The notes: a model not told the origin generated them from the sequence alone. 44,357 bases of DNA from Rodentolepis nana (GCA_900617975.1 UZAE01012187.1:9789-54145); one strand, 5' to 3'; numbered from the stretch's first letter, positions 1-12,710 are shown. Program-made: numbers and translations.

Positions 1-493
1 AATGCTGTTAGATGAAACTTCGAGTGATAGTGTTATGTTCATGTTTTAACTCCACAATAGGTTTCATTTCGTGGATCAAAAGAGGATCCAAAGTGGCCTT
101 CTTCTAGGGGACCTAGTCTACTCAAATTCACCTCCAAATGATGAGAAGACCCTTACGATCAGCGCAGATGATGAGATTTGTGATAATTAAATAAATGACG
201 GATAGTTGGAAGGCAAGAAGCACAGAGGCAAGTATATAATATTTATCCCATGCTATCGCTATTAAACACCCATTATTTTAGTCCAGTTGGATTAATATGT
301 GAAATAAGTTAATAATTAATACTGGAGTTAGCAAAAGATATACATTTCTCAATGTGGGGGATAAATGGGGAGAAATATGAACCGTCCCAAGACTCTGTTA
401 GACATGCCGTTTTACTGGCAATGAGCCAGTCAGTACCATATTTTTATCATCGTAATTGGAGAAAGGAAAATTCGAGAATAGTTAACAGTAAGA
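1..493. other. No gene seen
   Basis: AT-rich sequence with no supported coding or RNA feature before SINE copy 1. Confidence 0.6.
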
Positions 494-504
494 TTATAAA
501 GCAT

Positions 505-832
505 ATATTAATTTATTCATATCAAACGTCAGACTTTATGGTAGCTGCCATAAGCCGTTTAGAGGACTTCGGGCTTCACAGAGGGGAGGAACATCAAAGT
601 GAGAAAAAGTGGAGAGGGGGAACATAAGAGTGGTTAACAAATGTAAAAGAGACAGACAGGCACAAAGACAGAGCAGATGTAAGATGAGTACGGTGAAAGT
701 GGTCGAATGTGACATACTGTGGGGTCATGGTAGTTTGAAGTGACAAGTCAACTGCCGGCTTATAGATACTTTGTCGTATGAGTTTACTTTGCCCAGGGTG
801 CACCATGTGGAGGTATGTCTATCGCACACCCC
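505..832 (-). mobile_element. SINE-like retroposon, copy 1
   Basis: Near full-length, antisense. Target-site duplication TTATAAAGCAT (494-504) and TTATAAAGTAT (838-848), one mismatch. The tail end lies on the left (TTAATTTATTCATATCAAA) and the conserved 5' end on the right (TCTATCGCACACCCC). The 3' hairpin is present but diverged. The antisense splice-donor-like site reads GAGGTATGTC. No coding capacity; the short frames across it are accidental. Confidence 0.85.
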
Positions 833-848
833 AAAGTTTATAAAGTAT

Positions 849-1665
849 GAATGAATGTAAGAACCTGCGTTGTATATGACATGGAAATTCCTCCGCAACT
901 CCAGGACAGAATTCGTTTATGCGTGCGAATTCCCAACTAACACTGGAACAAGAGAGAAATCTTTAGAAATTAAACTTCTCCTTAAAACAGTGGGTGGCAT
1001 AATGAATGTCATCATTGTCTCTTCAAATCATAACTTTTATTCGATAAAACCAAATAAATTGAAATTACCACGTTTATGCTGAAGTGTGAAAGTTTTAGTG
1101 TTTCCGCTTGAAGAAATGCGCAATATTTAATCATTTTATTTTCTTAAGTTCTTTAGTAATGTGTTTTGGTAAAAGTTAGAATTGTTTTACATGTTCATAT
1201 ACAATTATTTAATTGGAAATAATTGTAAAGCCTCACTGCGATAAATCACCTTCTACTTTCCATTTTCTAGGACATGAGAAAGTAAGAGAAAATTGCATTC
1301 CATATAATGCCCATTCAGTAGGACCATTTAAACAAAAACTGCTTCCTGAAAAAACTGTCAAATTGACCTTCAATCATGCCTTTTCTTCACAATTAGATAT
1401 TTGCGAAATAAAGTATGCTGAAACTTAAACACTTCCTGTTGAAAATAGACTACATGTACTCTCCTTTACCGTGATAATAATTACGAAAATCCTAAAATAC
1501 AAAATAACCGTGTAAAATCAATTACAGATCACTCGCTCTTTTTAAGACATCATATTATTTTAAATCAACCCGTTTTGGCAAAGGTCTGAAACGTTCCAGT
1601 AAAAATGCTCACTTTGACAAGTCACTAATTCCAACGCACATGCCAGTTAGAAAGGCGTTAATTTG
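849..1665. other. No gene seen
   Basis: AT-rich spacer between SINE copies 1 and 2. The two 70-codon frames here have no recognisable motif and are within chance length. Confidence 0.6.
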
Positions 1666-1684
1666 GAGATGAAAATAAATGTGG

Positions 1685-2013
1685 CTGTGGATGAAAATAT
1701 TTTTCAAATAGCAGGCATTTTGATAGTTATTATTAACCCTTTAGCTGACTTCGGGCCTCACAAAAGAGAGGAACATTAAAGTGGGAAAAACTCGACAGGG
1801 GAAAAGAAGAGCGATTCACAGATATAAAAGAGACAGACAGACACAAAGGCAGAGAAAAGTCTAGATGAGTACTGCAGAAGTGGTCGAATATGACATACCG
1901 TGGGGTCATGGTAGTTTGAAGTCAGAAGTCAACTGTCAGTTAATAGACTCTTTGCTGTATGAGTATACGTTGGCCAGGGTGCACCACGTGGAGGTAAGTC
2001 TATCGCACACCCC
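1685..2013 (-). mobile_element. SINE-like retroposon, copy 2
   Basis: Full-length, antisense. A long duplication flanks it: GAGATGAAAATAAATGTG plus CTGT on both sides (left from 1666, right 2017-2034, one inserted G on the left). Contains an intact CCACGTGG palindrome and the antisense donor GAGGTAAGTC. The internal GACA repeat has about three units. Confidence 0.92.
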
Positions 2014-2529
2014 ATTGAGATGAAAATAAATGTGCTGTCGCGAATTTTTAAGTAAAAATGTGTTACAGATAATTTTTACTTTAGATGGCCAATAGGAAAA
2101 ATACAGAAATTATTTTGCTGCAGTCTGCATTACTAATGGCATTGATGATGAAGAGAGGTGATTTTCTAGCTGCTTAAATTGAGAAATTGCAGTGAACAAC
2201 TTGAAAAGTAGAAGTAGATGAAAATGAGGAGATAATATTTGGGCAGAGTGAAAATTCTGGGATTTTGACAGTAAATAGACTTTAGGACATGGAGATTTTG
2301 AAACTTAATGGTGGCCTGTTTTGGAACGAATACAACGCAGAACTTATAGTGCTTCATTATAGAGAAAAAGGCAGGCCGATTCCGTGGTCAACTTTGTCAT
2401 GACCAGATTGATACTGAGCTAAGTTATATCAGGCACCACATATATAAGGAATGTGACACATTTTGAGCAATCAAGTCCACTTTTTCGTACGTGATAATTG
2501 CCCACTGGATGATACAAAGTTCTAAGTGA

Positions 2530-2542
2530 CCCCCCCCCCCCC
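2530..2542 (+). repeat. C13 homopolymer
   Basis: Thirteen consecutive C residues in otherwise AT-rich sequence. Its length may be uncertain in the assembly. Confidence 0.97.
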
Positions 2543-4270
2543 TACCACTTTCCTGCAATTTAGAGACTATGATAAAAACAATATAAGTGAAGGATAGGCT
2601 AAATAGTTAAAAATATGTGTATTAGGTACCGAAGGAAATATATTGGTCCTGCTAAAGTTATCTCCAGACAGGCATTCGTGAGAAAGATAGCAATATCTAG
2701 AACGCTAAATTGAATTTATGCTCAATGTCGTCTCAAATGACGAACTCATCCACTTCTTAAATTACTGCCGATACACCGAAGATTAGATCCTGTTGCCCTA
2801 ATTTATATTAATCGCCTCCAATTCAAACACGATGTAGGCTGATAGAATGCGAATTCATGATTAATGGATTAGAATGAGAACTTGGCATCACAATGGAAAT
2901 AATTAATTATTTGAGCCAAAACATGAACCTGGGAATTTTGCCATTGTCACTGGTTTACAAAGCTGGTGATGGTTCTGCAACTGGTAATTAAACAAATAAT
3001 TTAGCAAAAACATAATTGATAATTGCAAAAGAAAGTGCAACTTGATCTTGACTTTCTATTGGGTGACTTCCTCATATTAAGAAAACCTTCGCTGATTTAC
3101 TTCAAAATTGTCATTTTAAAAACCGTATTCATTCAAACACCGTATGTGCTATTGTAATTAATATGATTTCATTTAGTACAAACACATTTCTAAATTACTT
3201 TAGCCTAGATCTGAAAAAGTAAGGTCAATGTAAATTGAAATTAATTTATGATTTAAGAGTTTAACCACGACTTAATCATAATTAAAATAACATGAGAGGC
3301 TATTTTTCAGATTTTTATTTCAACCATTTACTCAAGTAACGTACTATCTTTAATCTGATGACCAACTGACGTCTATTTATGACGAGAGAACCCTCAAAAA
3401 GGCAAAAGTTGAGATACTAATTATCTACTGATAAGACTGACAGACGAGTTGGTGATCTCTTGCGAGAGCGAATGTTGAAATAACGCTTCCAATTGAATTG
3501 CTCTGTCTTTTAGGAAATTTTATTTCGTGTCGGACGTAACAGACACGTGTAGGAGAACTTACTCATGCAAGCATTAATCTTATGTGTAATTTCATGAGTG
3601 TGTCAAACTATTGGTATAGTGATTAGGAGATCTTCAACTGCACTGACAGTGATAGATCAACAGAATTTTAAGGAACTGCCATTACAAAATTATTGCCGTG
3701 AGTTGTACAATGGAATCTTAATTCGTTTACTAAATTGAGAAATGCGGAATCTCAAATAGAGGGTCTCTCTAAATGAGCCATTGTTCAATTTCCAATTGGC
3801 AGAAAAATATTCATAAAAATCGGATTCAATTTATAAGAGATTAGGAGCTGTTTCGAAAGTACTTGATTTTCATGAGAAGTTAACTGCCATTTCGAGAAAG
3901 ATCCATAGATTAACAATTATGCTTGTACCATGTATATTCAAGTCCTTCAGCAGAGAATAAATAATCAACTTGAAAAGGAGCAATAGGGTACAAGATTATT
4001 CACCTATGGTTACACGAATTAACCGGAAGTTTCACGCTCGGTTTGTTTCCTGAGTTATGGCTACAAACACATGAAGGTTTCACATCACCCCCTTGAGCAG
4101 CTTCGATGGTACAAACTCAACTCCCACTTTAACACTCAAAATTCTGACCTCCAAGGAAATGGTAGATTGATGTCTCCGGAACTTAATTTTACCGTTGGTA
4201 CGGGCATACATAACCAAATTTGAAAAAGCACACCATTTCGCAAATATTGTATGTCAACTGCATTATACAA

Positions 4271-4271
<1 letters not shown>

Positions 4272-4313
<42 letters not shown>

Positions 4314-4315
4314 TG
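4272..4315. repeat. (TA)n microsatellite
   Basis: Eighteen TA units (4272-4307), then CATATATG. An ordinary dinucleotide repeat and a likely polymorphic site. Confidence 0.97.
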
Positions 4316-5978
4316 GGCTTAAATTTTAAGAAGACATATTAGATAAATTAAACTAACAAAATAATCCAAAATTATTGACAACTACAAATAAACAAGCAGT
4401 TGCCAAGTTACTGTCCTATTTAATGCAGTTTTCGAATTGGAAAGTTTCTCACGGAGCAAATTCAGTTTTTAGTTTTCTCATTTGATCACCTGATGTACTT
4501 TCAATGCGACATTCACTTTTTGGATTTCAATTAAATTTTCTAAAGGTGGTTAAACTGATAAAAAACTGTGAATTAATGTGGGCTTTTGAGACCTGTCATT
4601 CGTTACCCACTAAAATCTCCAGCCATTTGAGCTAAAAATGATGTCCCATTAGAAGAGACTTGAAAAATTTAAAGGAATTGGGGTTACGTTAAAACTTCGG
4701 GTCCAAAGCTGTGATCGATCTCCCTCGACTTCGTAGAAATTAAAAAAATAAATATGATAGAGCTTGAGTAGGCATATCTTAAAGATGTGAAAACGGCAAA
4801 AAATCTGTCCGTCAGTGGACAAAATTTTAACTATTAATCAAACACGAGTCCACTAAAAGTGGTAAAACTCCTCTCATTTAATGGTCAGAAGTGAGGTGAC
4901 ATAATTTTGCCAATAAATATTTTCTACTTCTAGTTTTAACCAAAACTCGTCACTAGATTATATTGACAAAATTTAATAAATAGAAAAATTTGAGTAAAAA
5001 AGTTATTCGATTCACAACTTCACTTTTGTCAAACCTGTTCCATTTTTTTACTAATCTGTATTATAACATCGGATTGTAAAAAAGGTGAGGCCTAATCAGA
5101 GACCAAAAGATATAAGTGTAGCGTAGGAGAGGTTTGTTAATCAAAGTGAATGGCGTGCGGATTCTCGTAGCGGTTTTGAAAACTTTTGACGTGTCAAACG
5201 TCTGTAGACACTCCCTCATTCATGGCACATTGATCCAGCAAACATTATCATAAACTTTCCAATATTTTGTGGTAATTGAGTTATTTTAATGTAGGTCATA
5301 AATGACGCAGCGTCTAAGGTGACGAACTTAAAACGAAGGTAGTTGACTCAAGGTATGATGAACATTCAGAAGAATTTAACAAAATAAAACAGGAAAAGCC
5401 TGGGCTTTTGGAATATATTGAATCTTGAAATTGCAAATTGATATTTCGCAAACACTACCCCTAAGCGCCCACTGTTGCATGATTTTGAATGAAATTTATT
5501 AATACCATCGATACACGATCCTTGAATAATTAGTAAATAAATAGTAAAAATACCTATTGCCTCTCTTTCCATTTACTTGGAAATTCAAATTTGTCGCACT
5601 CATACGTTGTTATCTTACTGAAATTTCATAACTGGTTGCTCTGAAGTGACAATTGTCAATGACAAATTAACTGTAGAGAATAGTATATCGTCAAGAGCAT
5701 ATCACCACATGCGATCAAGTTTTGCAAGCACAGGTTAATCAAAGCAATATATGCTCATTGTTTTGAATATACTTCAATGGATTTTGAGGATTTTTTCTGG
5801 TTACCTTGGCTAATTCTGACGACTTAAATGGCCCATCTTATGGCTCCGATGGGTCTCCATAGCCAACTACGACATCATTCAACAAATAAGATGTTTAATT
5901 TCACTTAAAACTACTTACAGCGCCAGAAGATTCCACAAATAAAAATATGAAAAGAAATTTCGGAAACCTCAGATAAAA

Positions 5979-6294
5979 ATGGCAGGCGTTTTGATAGTTG
6001 TCATTAGCCCTGGAGCTGACTTCGGGGCTTCACAGAGAGGAAAAGGAACATCAAAGTGGCAAAAAGTCGAGAGGGGAAACAGAAGAGTGATTCACAGATG
6101 TAAAAGAGACAGACAGACAGACACAAAGGCATAAAATAGGCACGATGAGTACTGTGGAAGTGGTCGAAAATGACATACAGTGGGGTCATGGTAGTTTGAA
6201 GTCAGAAGTCAACTGCCGATCAATAGACCTTTTTGCCGTATAAGTATACGTTGCCCAGGGTGCACCATGTGGAGATAAGTCTATTATGCACCCC
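5979..6294 (-). mobile_element. SINE-like retroposon, copy 3
   Basis: Full-length, antisense. Perfect 13-bp target-site duplication ACCTCAGATAAAA at 5966-5978 and 6295-6307. The tail is reduced to AAT before GGCAGGCGTTTTGATAGT. The antisense donor is mutated (GAGATAAGTC). The internal GACA run has about four units. Confidence 0.95.
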
Positions 6295-7519
6295 ACCTCA
6301 GATAAAAGTAAAGTCGATCAAACAGGAGCTTACAAAATAGGCTCAAATATTTCGTAAGAAATAAACTTTATTTCTTTGCATGAAACGATATTTCAGTATG
6401 GCTTCAAGTTAATTATCACTCAATTAAAAATTTACCTTAAACTGACTTGACAACAATAAAGGTTAAAATAGAAGCAGTTCAGGATGATTCAAATTCGCAA
6501 TCATCTTCAAGTGTGAACAAAATACTTCATTGTTTAATGTCTTGCTCAGATTTGAACTCTCCAATAATTTGAAGCCATCTTTATTGAGTTATTCCTAGTC
6601 TAATCAATATGAAGGCCTTGTTACACCACTATTGATTTATATTAGTTCCTATTTAAATAAGAGAACTATTGTGAACGGAAAGGCTTCTTCCTACTACTGA
6701 GTGTTCGTCAGGATATTTTAAGAAATTCCATCAATATATCCCCAAGTGACCGAAAATATAATTTCTCTTTGTACCCAACAATCGGTAGATCCTTCATTTG
6801 CTCTATTTAGTTTGTTGAGACAGTAGATTTATTGTTGGCAAGGGTCTTATGAATAAAATGTACTATACAACATTTGGGCCCATTGTCAGCCTGATCTCTG
6901 GTATAGCTAAATATTCAGATCAGCTGGAGATTGTAGGTTATGTACAAAGAAGCGTCTTTAAGTATTACTGAATTTTATCCTATGATTAAAAATTTGACAA
7001 ATATTTCACAAGCAGACAGAATCATTTATACATTTAACAACTAAAAAATGTTTGAATATTTGTTTTCCTGCACTGTTTTGCACGCTTAAATTGACTAGTA
7101 CAAAATATTTAATTTATCGGTAAAACCAATGAAATTTCATTTCCATAAATTTTAAAATTACTGTTTAGTACCTAAAAATGGAAGTGATTATGACCGATTG
7201 CGAAATAAGATTGTGTCCACTCTCTAATCTCACCGAAGGCGCACTTATGGAATATGAGATCTATTGCTGATAAATATTTTTTTATGAACTGCGCTAATAT
7301 AATATCTTCTCAAATGACATAAAACTAAAATGCTACTTTTAAGGCAAAAGAAGTGATTTTATGTCACGAAAAATATACGTTATTACCTATCCCTACTTAT
7401 GCTTTGATAATTTTAATCCTTAACAATACAAAGTTGTATATATATAATTCATTTTTCCAAAGTTTCAATTTTGAAAGGAAGAGGCTGTATATATAAATAA
7501 TTAATGAAATTTAAATTTA

Positions 7520-7534
7520 TTGTTGTTGTTGTTG
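7520..7534 (+). repeat. (TTG)5 microsatellite
   Basis: Five TTG units, no associated coding frame. Confidence 0.93.
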
Positions 7535-8070
7535 CTATTTAATTTCTTTTCCCATGAGATTCGTCTCCCAAATGCCTAAAACTCTTGATTTTCTTTATAT
7601 ACTGACAAACCAATTACGTGTCGCCCCGAAGTCTTGATTTTACTTTACATTTACAATGTTTTCATTTAAGCTAATTGGCTTGGAATACTCAAAATGATAT
7701 ATATATATGTATATTTCACAATCACTGTTTGAATTTATGTCTTCTGTATAGAGAAATGTATTTCTGCTCTAAAGTGATAAGCTTTCGACAATACAATTAA
7801 AGTAAACAGCAAACTGACTTTAACTCCAAAACGAGCAATATGAAATTCAAACTTATGTAAAAAGCGTGGAGCCATGAAGCAAACAGTCTTGCCGAAGTTA
7901 CACCAGCATATGGATACTAACAAAGAAGAGAATGGGACGGTAAGTTATGCAAGAAGCTCTCAAGATAGACTTGTGGGGCACGTTATCGCTTAGTGCGTCA
8001 TCTCACGCCTGCACGCCAGGATTTGGAGGTGCGTCGTACAACTCTGTGTGCTGCGACCGTAGAAGCAGTG

Positions 8071-8079
8071 GCCAATCAG
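8071..8079 (+). promoter_or_regulatory. CCAAT box in a GC-richer stretch
   Basis: GCCAATCAG matches the NF-Y/CCAAT consensus. It lies about 170 bp upstream of the candidate 17-codon exon and within the least AT-rich part of the left third (about 7970-8290). No TATA box is evident at a fitting distance. Confidence 0.25.
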
Positions 8080-8242
8080 TAGCCTCCGTTTTTTTATCCT
8101 AATCCGCCATCCTGATCATGATTAAGCTCCCTGTGTGTACACTTTGCGCACCATATACTTACTGAGTAAATGTGTTCCGTGCTGTACGTCTGTTTCCTTC
8201 ATAACTAGGCTATAGCTTAGCTGGTTCTGGGAGTCTAGCTAG

Positions 8243-8293
8243 ATGTTGGAGAGCCTGCTACAGAGATTTCTGAGTCAGTCAGGCTTTACTAAG
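8243..8293 (+). CDS. Possible first coding exon (17 codons) with splice donor
   Basis: An ATG opens 17 codons (MLESLLQRFLSQSGFTK) that end exactly at AAG followed by GTAAGATT (8294 onward), a strong animal splice donor in phase 0. The 300 bases upstream are less AT-rich than the surroundings and contain GCCAATCAG. I cannot find the following exon, and the peptide is not recognisable. A remnant of a transposable-element leader would give a similar picture, and TAGCTTAGCTGG at about 8213 resembles a pol III A box. Confidence 0.22.
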
Positions 8294-9720
8294 GTAAGAT
8301 TCCGCTACAGACTCAAATTTAAAACATGATGAAAATTGAACGTTTGTGATAGCGTAAATAAGATAATCTTGACCCAAGTGATGTATTTTTTAGTCATTTG
8401 AAGTGTAGGTATGTCTCGTGTCTCCATCAGTAAAGAAACTGTGCTTATTCATTAATATTATGTCGGAATCGTAAAATCATACCTCATTCTTATTGTCCCA
8501 CACCCATCATCCCTCTTTAATGATTAAATAAATTTAGAACTTGTTGTTAATAGCAATTAACAATCAAGTACTTGTTGAGTCTATATGCAGTGGACTCAAT
8601 TATAATAAATTAGCTGTAAAGACATTAAATGGCCCTAGAAGCTTTTGATTTTGCCGTCTTCACGCGGTAATTAACTTGCAAGCGAATTCACCAACTTAAA
8701 TTTGCATTTCAATGTTACTCCAAAAATATGCTTTTTTAATTATTTGAATTATGTTTAAATTATATCTTCTCTTCGTCTTTTCCATAAATTATTCGCTGAT
8801 TTCAGTCAATTTTGGCATAATAAATATTAAAATTAAAATCCAATTAATTTTTTTCTGCAATTAATGCTTTAATTTTTAACGTTCTTCTCGTCTACTTGAA
8901 TTTTAGAAAAGTTAACTCAATTAATTAATGAGCAGTACTAAAATATCTAATTGGGAGACTTCAAAATGTTGAAAATTTGCCAAATTATGCCCTCATAATG
9001 TCTACAGGGAGAAAGAAATAAAATTAACAATTCTTACCAATTTCAAATAAATCAATAATGGGCTTCTTATTAACTCAGTGATGGTTCACTGTTGATTTTC
9101 TTTGAAATGCAATAGTTGGCCCATTTATCACGATTGTTATTATCACTTAACATCTTAACGTCATTAGGACCGTATGTCCTTTTTTTTCAAAATGAGCTCC
9201 ATAAGTAGTAGACTCGTAACAGCAGCGGCACTAATCCCGTTTGAAAGCGTTCAATACATGTCTATGTAGCCTTCGCCTGATACACCACCAAAACTCATAA
9301 CGTCGGCGGCATCGGTCTGCTCAGAGACACGCGTGAATGCGGTTAGGTGCATTTTTCAAGGTAATAATTCGGCCCTTATGGGATTAAGAATGACAAATAA
9401 CCCCTTGATCACGTTTGCCTTGTTTCTCCAGTTTAAATAGCCCTAAATGGTCAAATATTCAACATGACCTAGATCAATCATCTTTCCATCATCGTGGTTC
9501 TTGATGCCAAACCATTCTACTGAATTGGCTGCGATGACAAATATTGGCATTACTTGATCGGATCTCTTTGTTCCGTGTTTTATTGGAGGAGCCAATACAA
9601 CCCCTACCCCAACTCCTACCTCTCTTTGGGTCAAGCGTGCATTCAGGAATTTTGATTTATAAATGACCAGGGAATTGACAATGGAGCAAGGTTAAGGAAG
9701 GGTAGACCCATATTCCCATT

Positions 9721-9785
9721 ATATTTGCGCTCTGACTTAGTGGTTATTGGGCGCACCTGATAAGTTCGGGGTCAGGCAAATATCC
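9721..9785 (+). other. tRNA-like fold, possible head of an older SINE
   Basis: ATTTGC (9723-9728) can pair with GCAAAT (9776-9781). Inside, CCTGA/TCAGG closes a T-arm-like hairpin (9756-9776) and GCTC/GGGC (9729-9732, 9749-9752) a D-arm-like one. TGACTTAGTGG fits the pol III A box with one mismatch, and GTTCGGGGTC fits the B box with two. There is no anticodon arm and no normal T loop, so it is not a working tRNA gene. A tRNA-derived SINE relic is the simplest reading; chance remains possible. Confidence 0.33.
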
Positions 9786-9819
9786 AGTGATTCACATGCG
9801 GCGCTAACATTGGCTGCTA

Positions 9820-10125
9820 GGGGTGTGGAATAGACTTACCTCCTCGTTGTGCACCCTGGGCAACGTATACTCATTCGGCAAAAAGGTCCATTAACCGGCA
9901 GTTGATTTCTCACTTAAAACTACCATCACCCCACTGTATGTCAAATTCCACCACTTTCTGAGCCTCTATGTCTGTCTGTTTCTTTTACATCTATGAATAA
10001 CGCTTCTATTCCCCCTCCCAAATTCTTCTCACTTTGATGTTCCTTCCCCTCTGTGAAGCCCGAAATTAACTAAAGGACTAATGATAACTTTCAAAATGCC
10101 TGCGATTTGTTATAAATAAATGAAT
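9820..10125 (+). mobile_element. SINE-like retroposon, copy 4
   Basis: Full-length, sense. Target-site duplication ACATTGGCTGCTA (9807-9819) and ACATGGGCTGCTA (10126-10138), one mismatch. Ends TATAAATAAATGAAT. The 5' box reads GTGGAATAGACTTACCTCC, one of the more diverged starts. It is inserted just downstream of the tRNA-like fold at 9721-9785. Confidence 0.93.
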
Positions 10126-10138
10126 ACATGGGCTGCTA

Positions 10139-12710
10139 ATTTAGTCACGATAGTGTCTGACTTCTCATTTCTCCTATGGACGACTTTCGAACTACTTTCA
10201 TTTGTCATATTTATTTATTTTTAACGCTTTTAAAAACGCGTTTCGATTTTTTATAAATTAAAATGTCATACATAATGTCAACATAATTTTCCATGAATTA
10301 TTAAATCCATTGTTTTTTACGTTTTAAATAAAATTTGTTCAAATGAAGATAATTGGCTTTTCGGTTATAAAAATTTAAGCAAAGGCATCATTTAAATATA
10401 AAACACTTTTCTGCTTAAATTGTTTTAGGCGCAACTTTAGAGTGTGTAGGCAGCCATAATTTTTCAAGGCTTTTCGGCAAAATGGTAAATTGCTCAAAAA
10501 AATTAAATCCTAGTTTAATCAATGTTCTCTACTCCTGACTAAAGAATTGAATACATTAATCTTTGCAGTTTCAATTAGCTTTAAACGAGAGTTTGGTTGT
10601 TTGAAAAAAATGTTTAAGAAAATTCGCTTTAATTGATCGACGCAATTTGATGATACCTGCTCAAATGCACGCTGTCAGATGGCACTCAATATTTATTGGG
10701 AATGCAGAAGGGAAAGAAATCTTTAAAAACGTAAAAAAGGAAAATTTTTATCATCTGATTCTCAAACCAGATACTAGAATCACTTGGTGATTACTTTTAA
10801 AAGGTAAAAACTTAGTTCGGACTCACAAAATAGTAGATTTGATAGTCATGCTTGCTAAGCTTCTAGGACAAATACACTAGAGTCTTGCCTCCTAAAACAA
10901 GTTCTTGAATTCTTCTATTAAGAGACTTTTAATAGTAGGCTTTTGTAAAGTTACCTTTATACCCAAACGCACGGGTGTTTTGTCTTATTTTCATTGAACT
11001 TTAGTCCGCGAGTTAATTGTACAGAAGTGAAATAAACGTCCCCATTTACACGACAATCTATGTTCTTCTTGACAAATAAACTCGCTAATCTTCGCGTAGA
11101 CCAATCACAAGTGGGTGATTTTGAAAGGAAATGGGAATAGCCAGAATAAACAACCGAATCTCTCTCTCTTTCAGGTGTTCTAGTCACGTGAGCAGAAGCC
11201 GTTGTAGCTATCAACAATCAGGCGGAGACATTGACAATTAAAAAATGACGAGTTTCGTACTTAGAAAGAACCGCGCGCCTACTTATTGCTTTTAATTGAT
11301 AATTTACAGATCAATGTGACTCCATTTAATTAAGACTTATCCAGTTTTGTCTTGACATTAAAAATTTATTATCTTACCTCCTATAATTACCTCAATGGTG
11401 ATTGCATTTTTTCCTTTTATCAAGTATGCTGCACTCCTGTACTCAAATTTAATGTGAATTTGTAAATCGCGATTATTAATAAGCAACCTGAAACTCGTTT
11501 TTTTCAGCAAATGATATTAGATCTGTGGTAATAGGAGAAGTAAGGAAATAGCTAGTACGCGTTCGTACATCGGCCACCCACATCAAACTAATAACTGCAA
11601 ACTTGCGTTGGGATGTGGTCAAGCAAAGGTGACTAGACTTGGAACGCGCGGACGTCATAAATGTGTCAGGAATGAAAATGCACAACGACTTTGCGCTAGG
11701 CAAACATTCTGATTTGGCATATGGAGTCATTGGTGGCGGGATGAAACGGTCAAGTCGGGACACCATAGTAATGGAGAGTTGGAATTAGGGAGCAAAGTTA
11801 CGGTGACTTGCAGTGATTGAAAACACCGAAATTAACATTTTATTTTGTATTTCCAAGTGATAAAGTAGGTACTTGTTGGTGATAGATAAATTGCCTCTAT
11901 GACTTGGTGTTGTTTACCCTGCAGCACCATTGCGACAAAGGGCCCGGTTACAAACATTTATTACAACGAGCTTTGTCATTGGTAGTGTGAATGAGAACCA
12001 TTGGTGCAAAAATTGACATTCAGTTCAACTATTCCGATAATTCAGCGTGCCTAAAACTCCTGTTCTTGTAATGCTAATCTTCAAGAACGGTTAAGATGCC
12101 TTCAAATTTGCCCAATTTTTCGCCATATTAAATTCAAAATGAAAGCGTTTAGTATTCATATCTCATGTATCTGGGTCTTGACTGATGATCTCGAAATAAA
12201 AGGTACGGTTGACTACCTTCATTAGTCAAGTGGGCCTCATTTATTTAATATCCCGACAGAATTATCCCGGGGTCTTTGAAAGCACTTGCCAATACGTTTT
12301 AATAAACACAGCAAAAAATAACTTTCCTGATCAAAGGAAAGAATTATATGCGTACTTTCGTTGAAAACATTTAAAGGAAATTGCATTGGTGAGATGTGTA
12401 GGGCGTTAAGTGCATAAATACTCATCTAACTTAATCAATTAAAATGAAGGATGCATTACTCATATATAGGCCATTATTTGTGCAAACCATACATTTATAC
12501 TGTAGTAATGATCGGTTTGCCTTACTATCGTGCAACAAGAAGTGTTATATACCTAGCTACCAATTTTCAATCCTTCAAATAACAAATTTTGATATCAAAG
12601 CTAACAACAAATATAAACTAAATTAAATTGAAAACCTATTCAGATCATAGAATCCTTACAGAAGGGTTATGGGGACTCTGTGGAACATAGAGCAGTCATT
12701 CATGAATGAG
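10139..12710. other. AT-rich spacer
   Basis: No supported gene. A less AT-rich stretch at 11480-11780 has a 96-codon minus-strand frame (MVSRLDRFIPPPMTPYAKSE at its start) without a recognised domain. A short CT run lies near 11160. Confidence 0.5.

Larger units (their letters stand above)
2035..5965. other. AT-rich spacer with a weak relic-like frame and simple repeats
   Basis: Holds the C13 and TA repeats. At 2085-2400 one plus-strand frame reads like a damaged protein (starts MANRKNTEIILLQSALLMAL, four internal stops). Otherwise nothing recognised. Confidence 0.5.
6308..9720. other. Spacer with two GC-richer patches
   Basis: Mostly AT-rich. The patch at about 7970-8290 carries the CCAAT box and candidate exon. 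The patch at about 9190-9440 has a plus-strand frame open for about 80 codons apart from one TAG (begins MSSISSRLVTAAALIPFESV at 9192). I recognise no domain in it. The rest is empty to my reading. Confidence 0.45.

Noticed and set aside
9192..9437. Plus-strand frame open for about 80 codons except one TAG
   Set aside because: Stop density over the longer block (to 9817) is close to that expected at its base composition; no domain recognised.
11476..11766. 96-codon minus-strand frame with a stretch (ADVRTRTSYFLTSPIT) faintly like the QIDYILV-type segment of LINE endonucleases
   Set aside because: The resemblance is a few residues only, with no other endonuclease or reverse-transcriptase motif nearby.
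12178..12200. CTGATGATCTCGAAA, which contains both hammerhead core boxes
   Set aside because: Only four bases separate CTGATGA from GAAA and they cannot form stem II. No stems I and III are evident.
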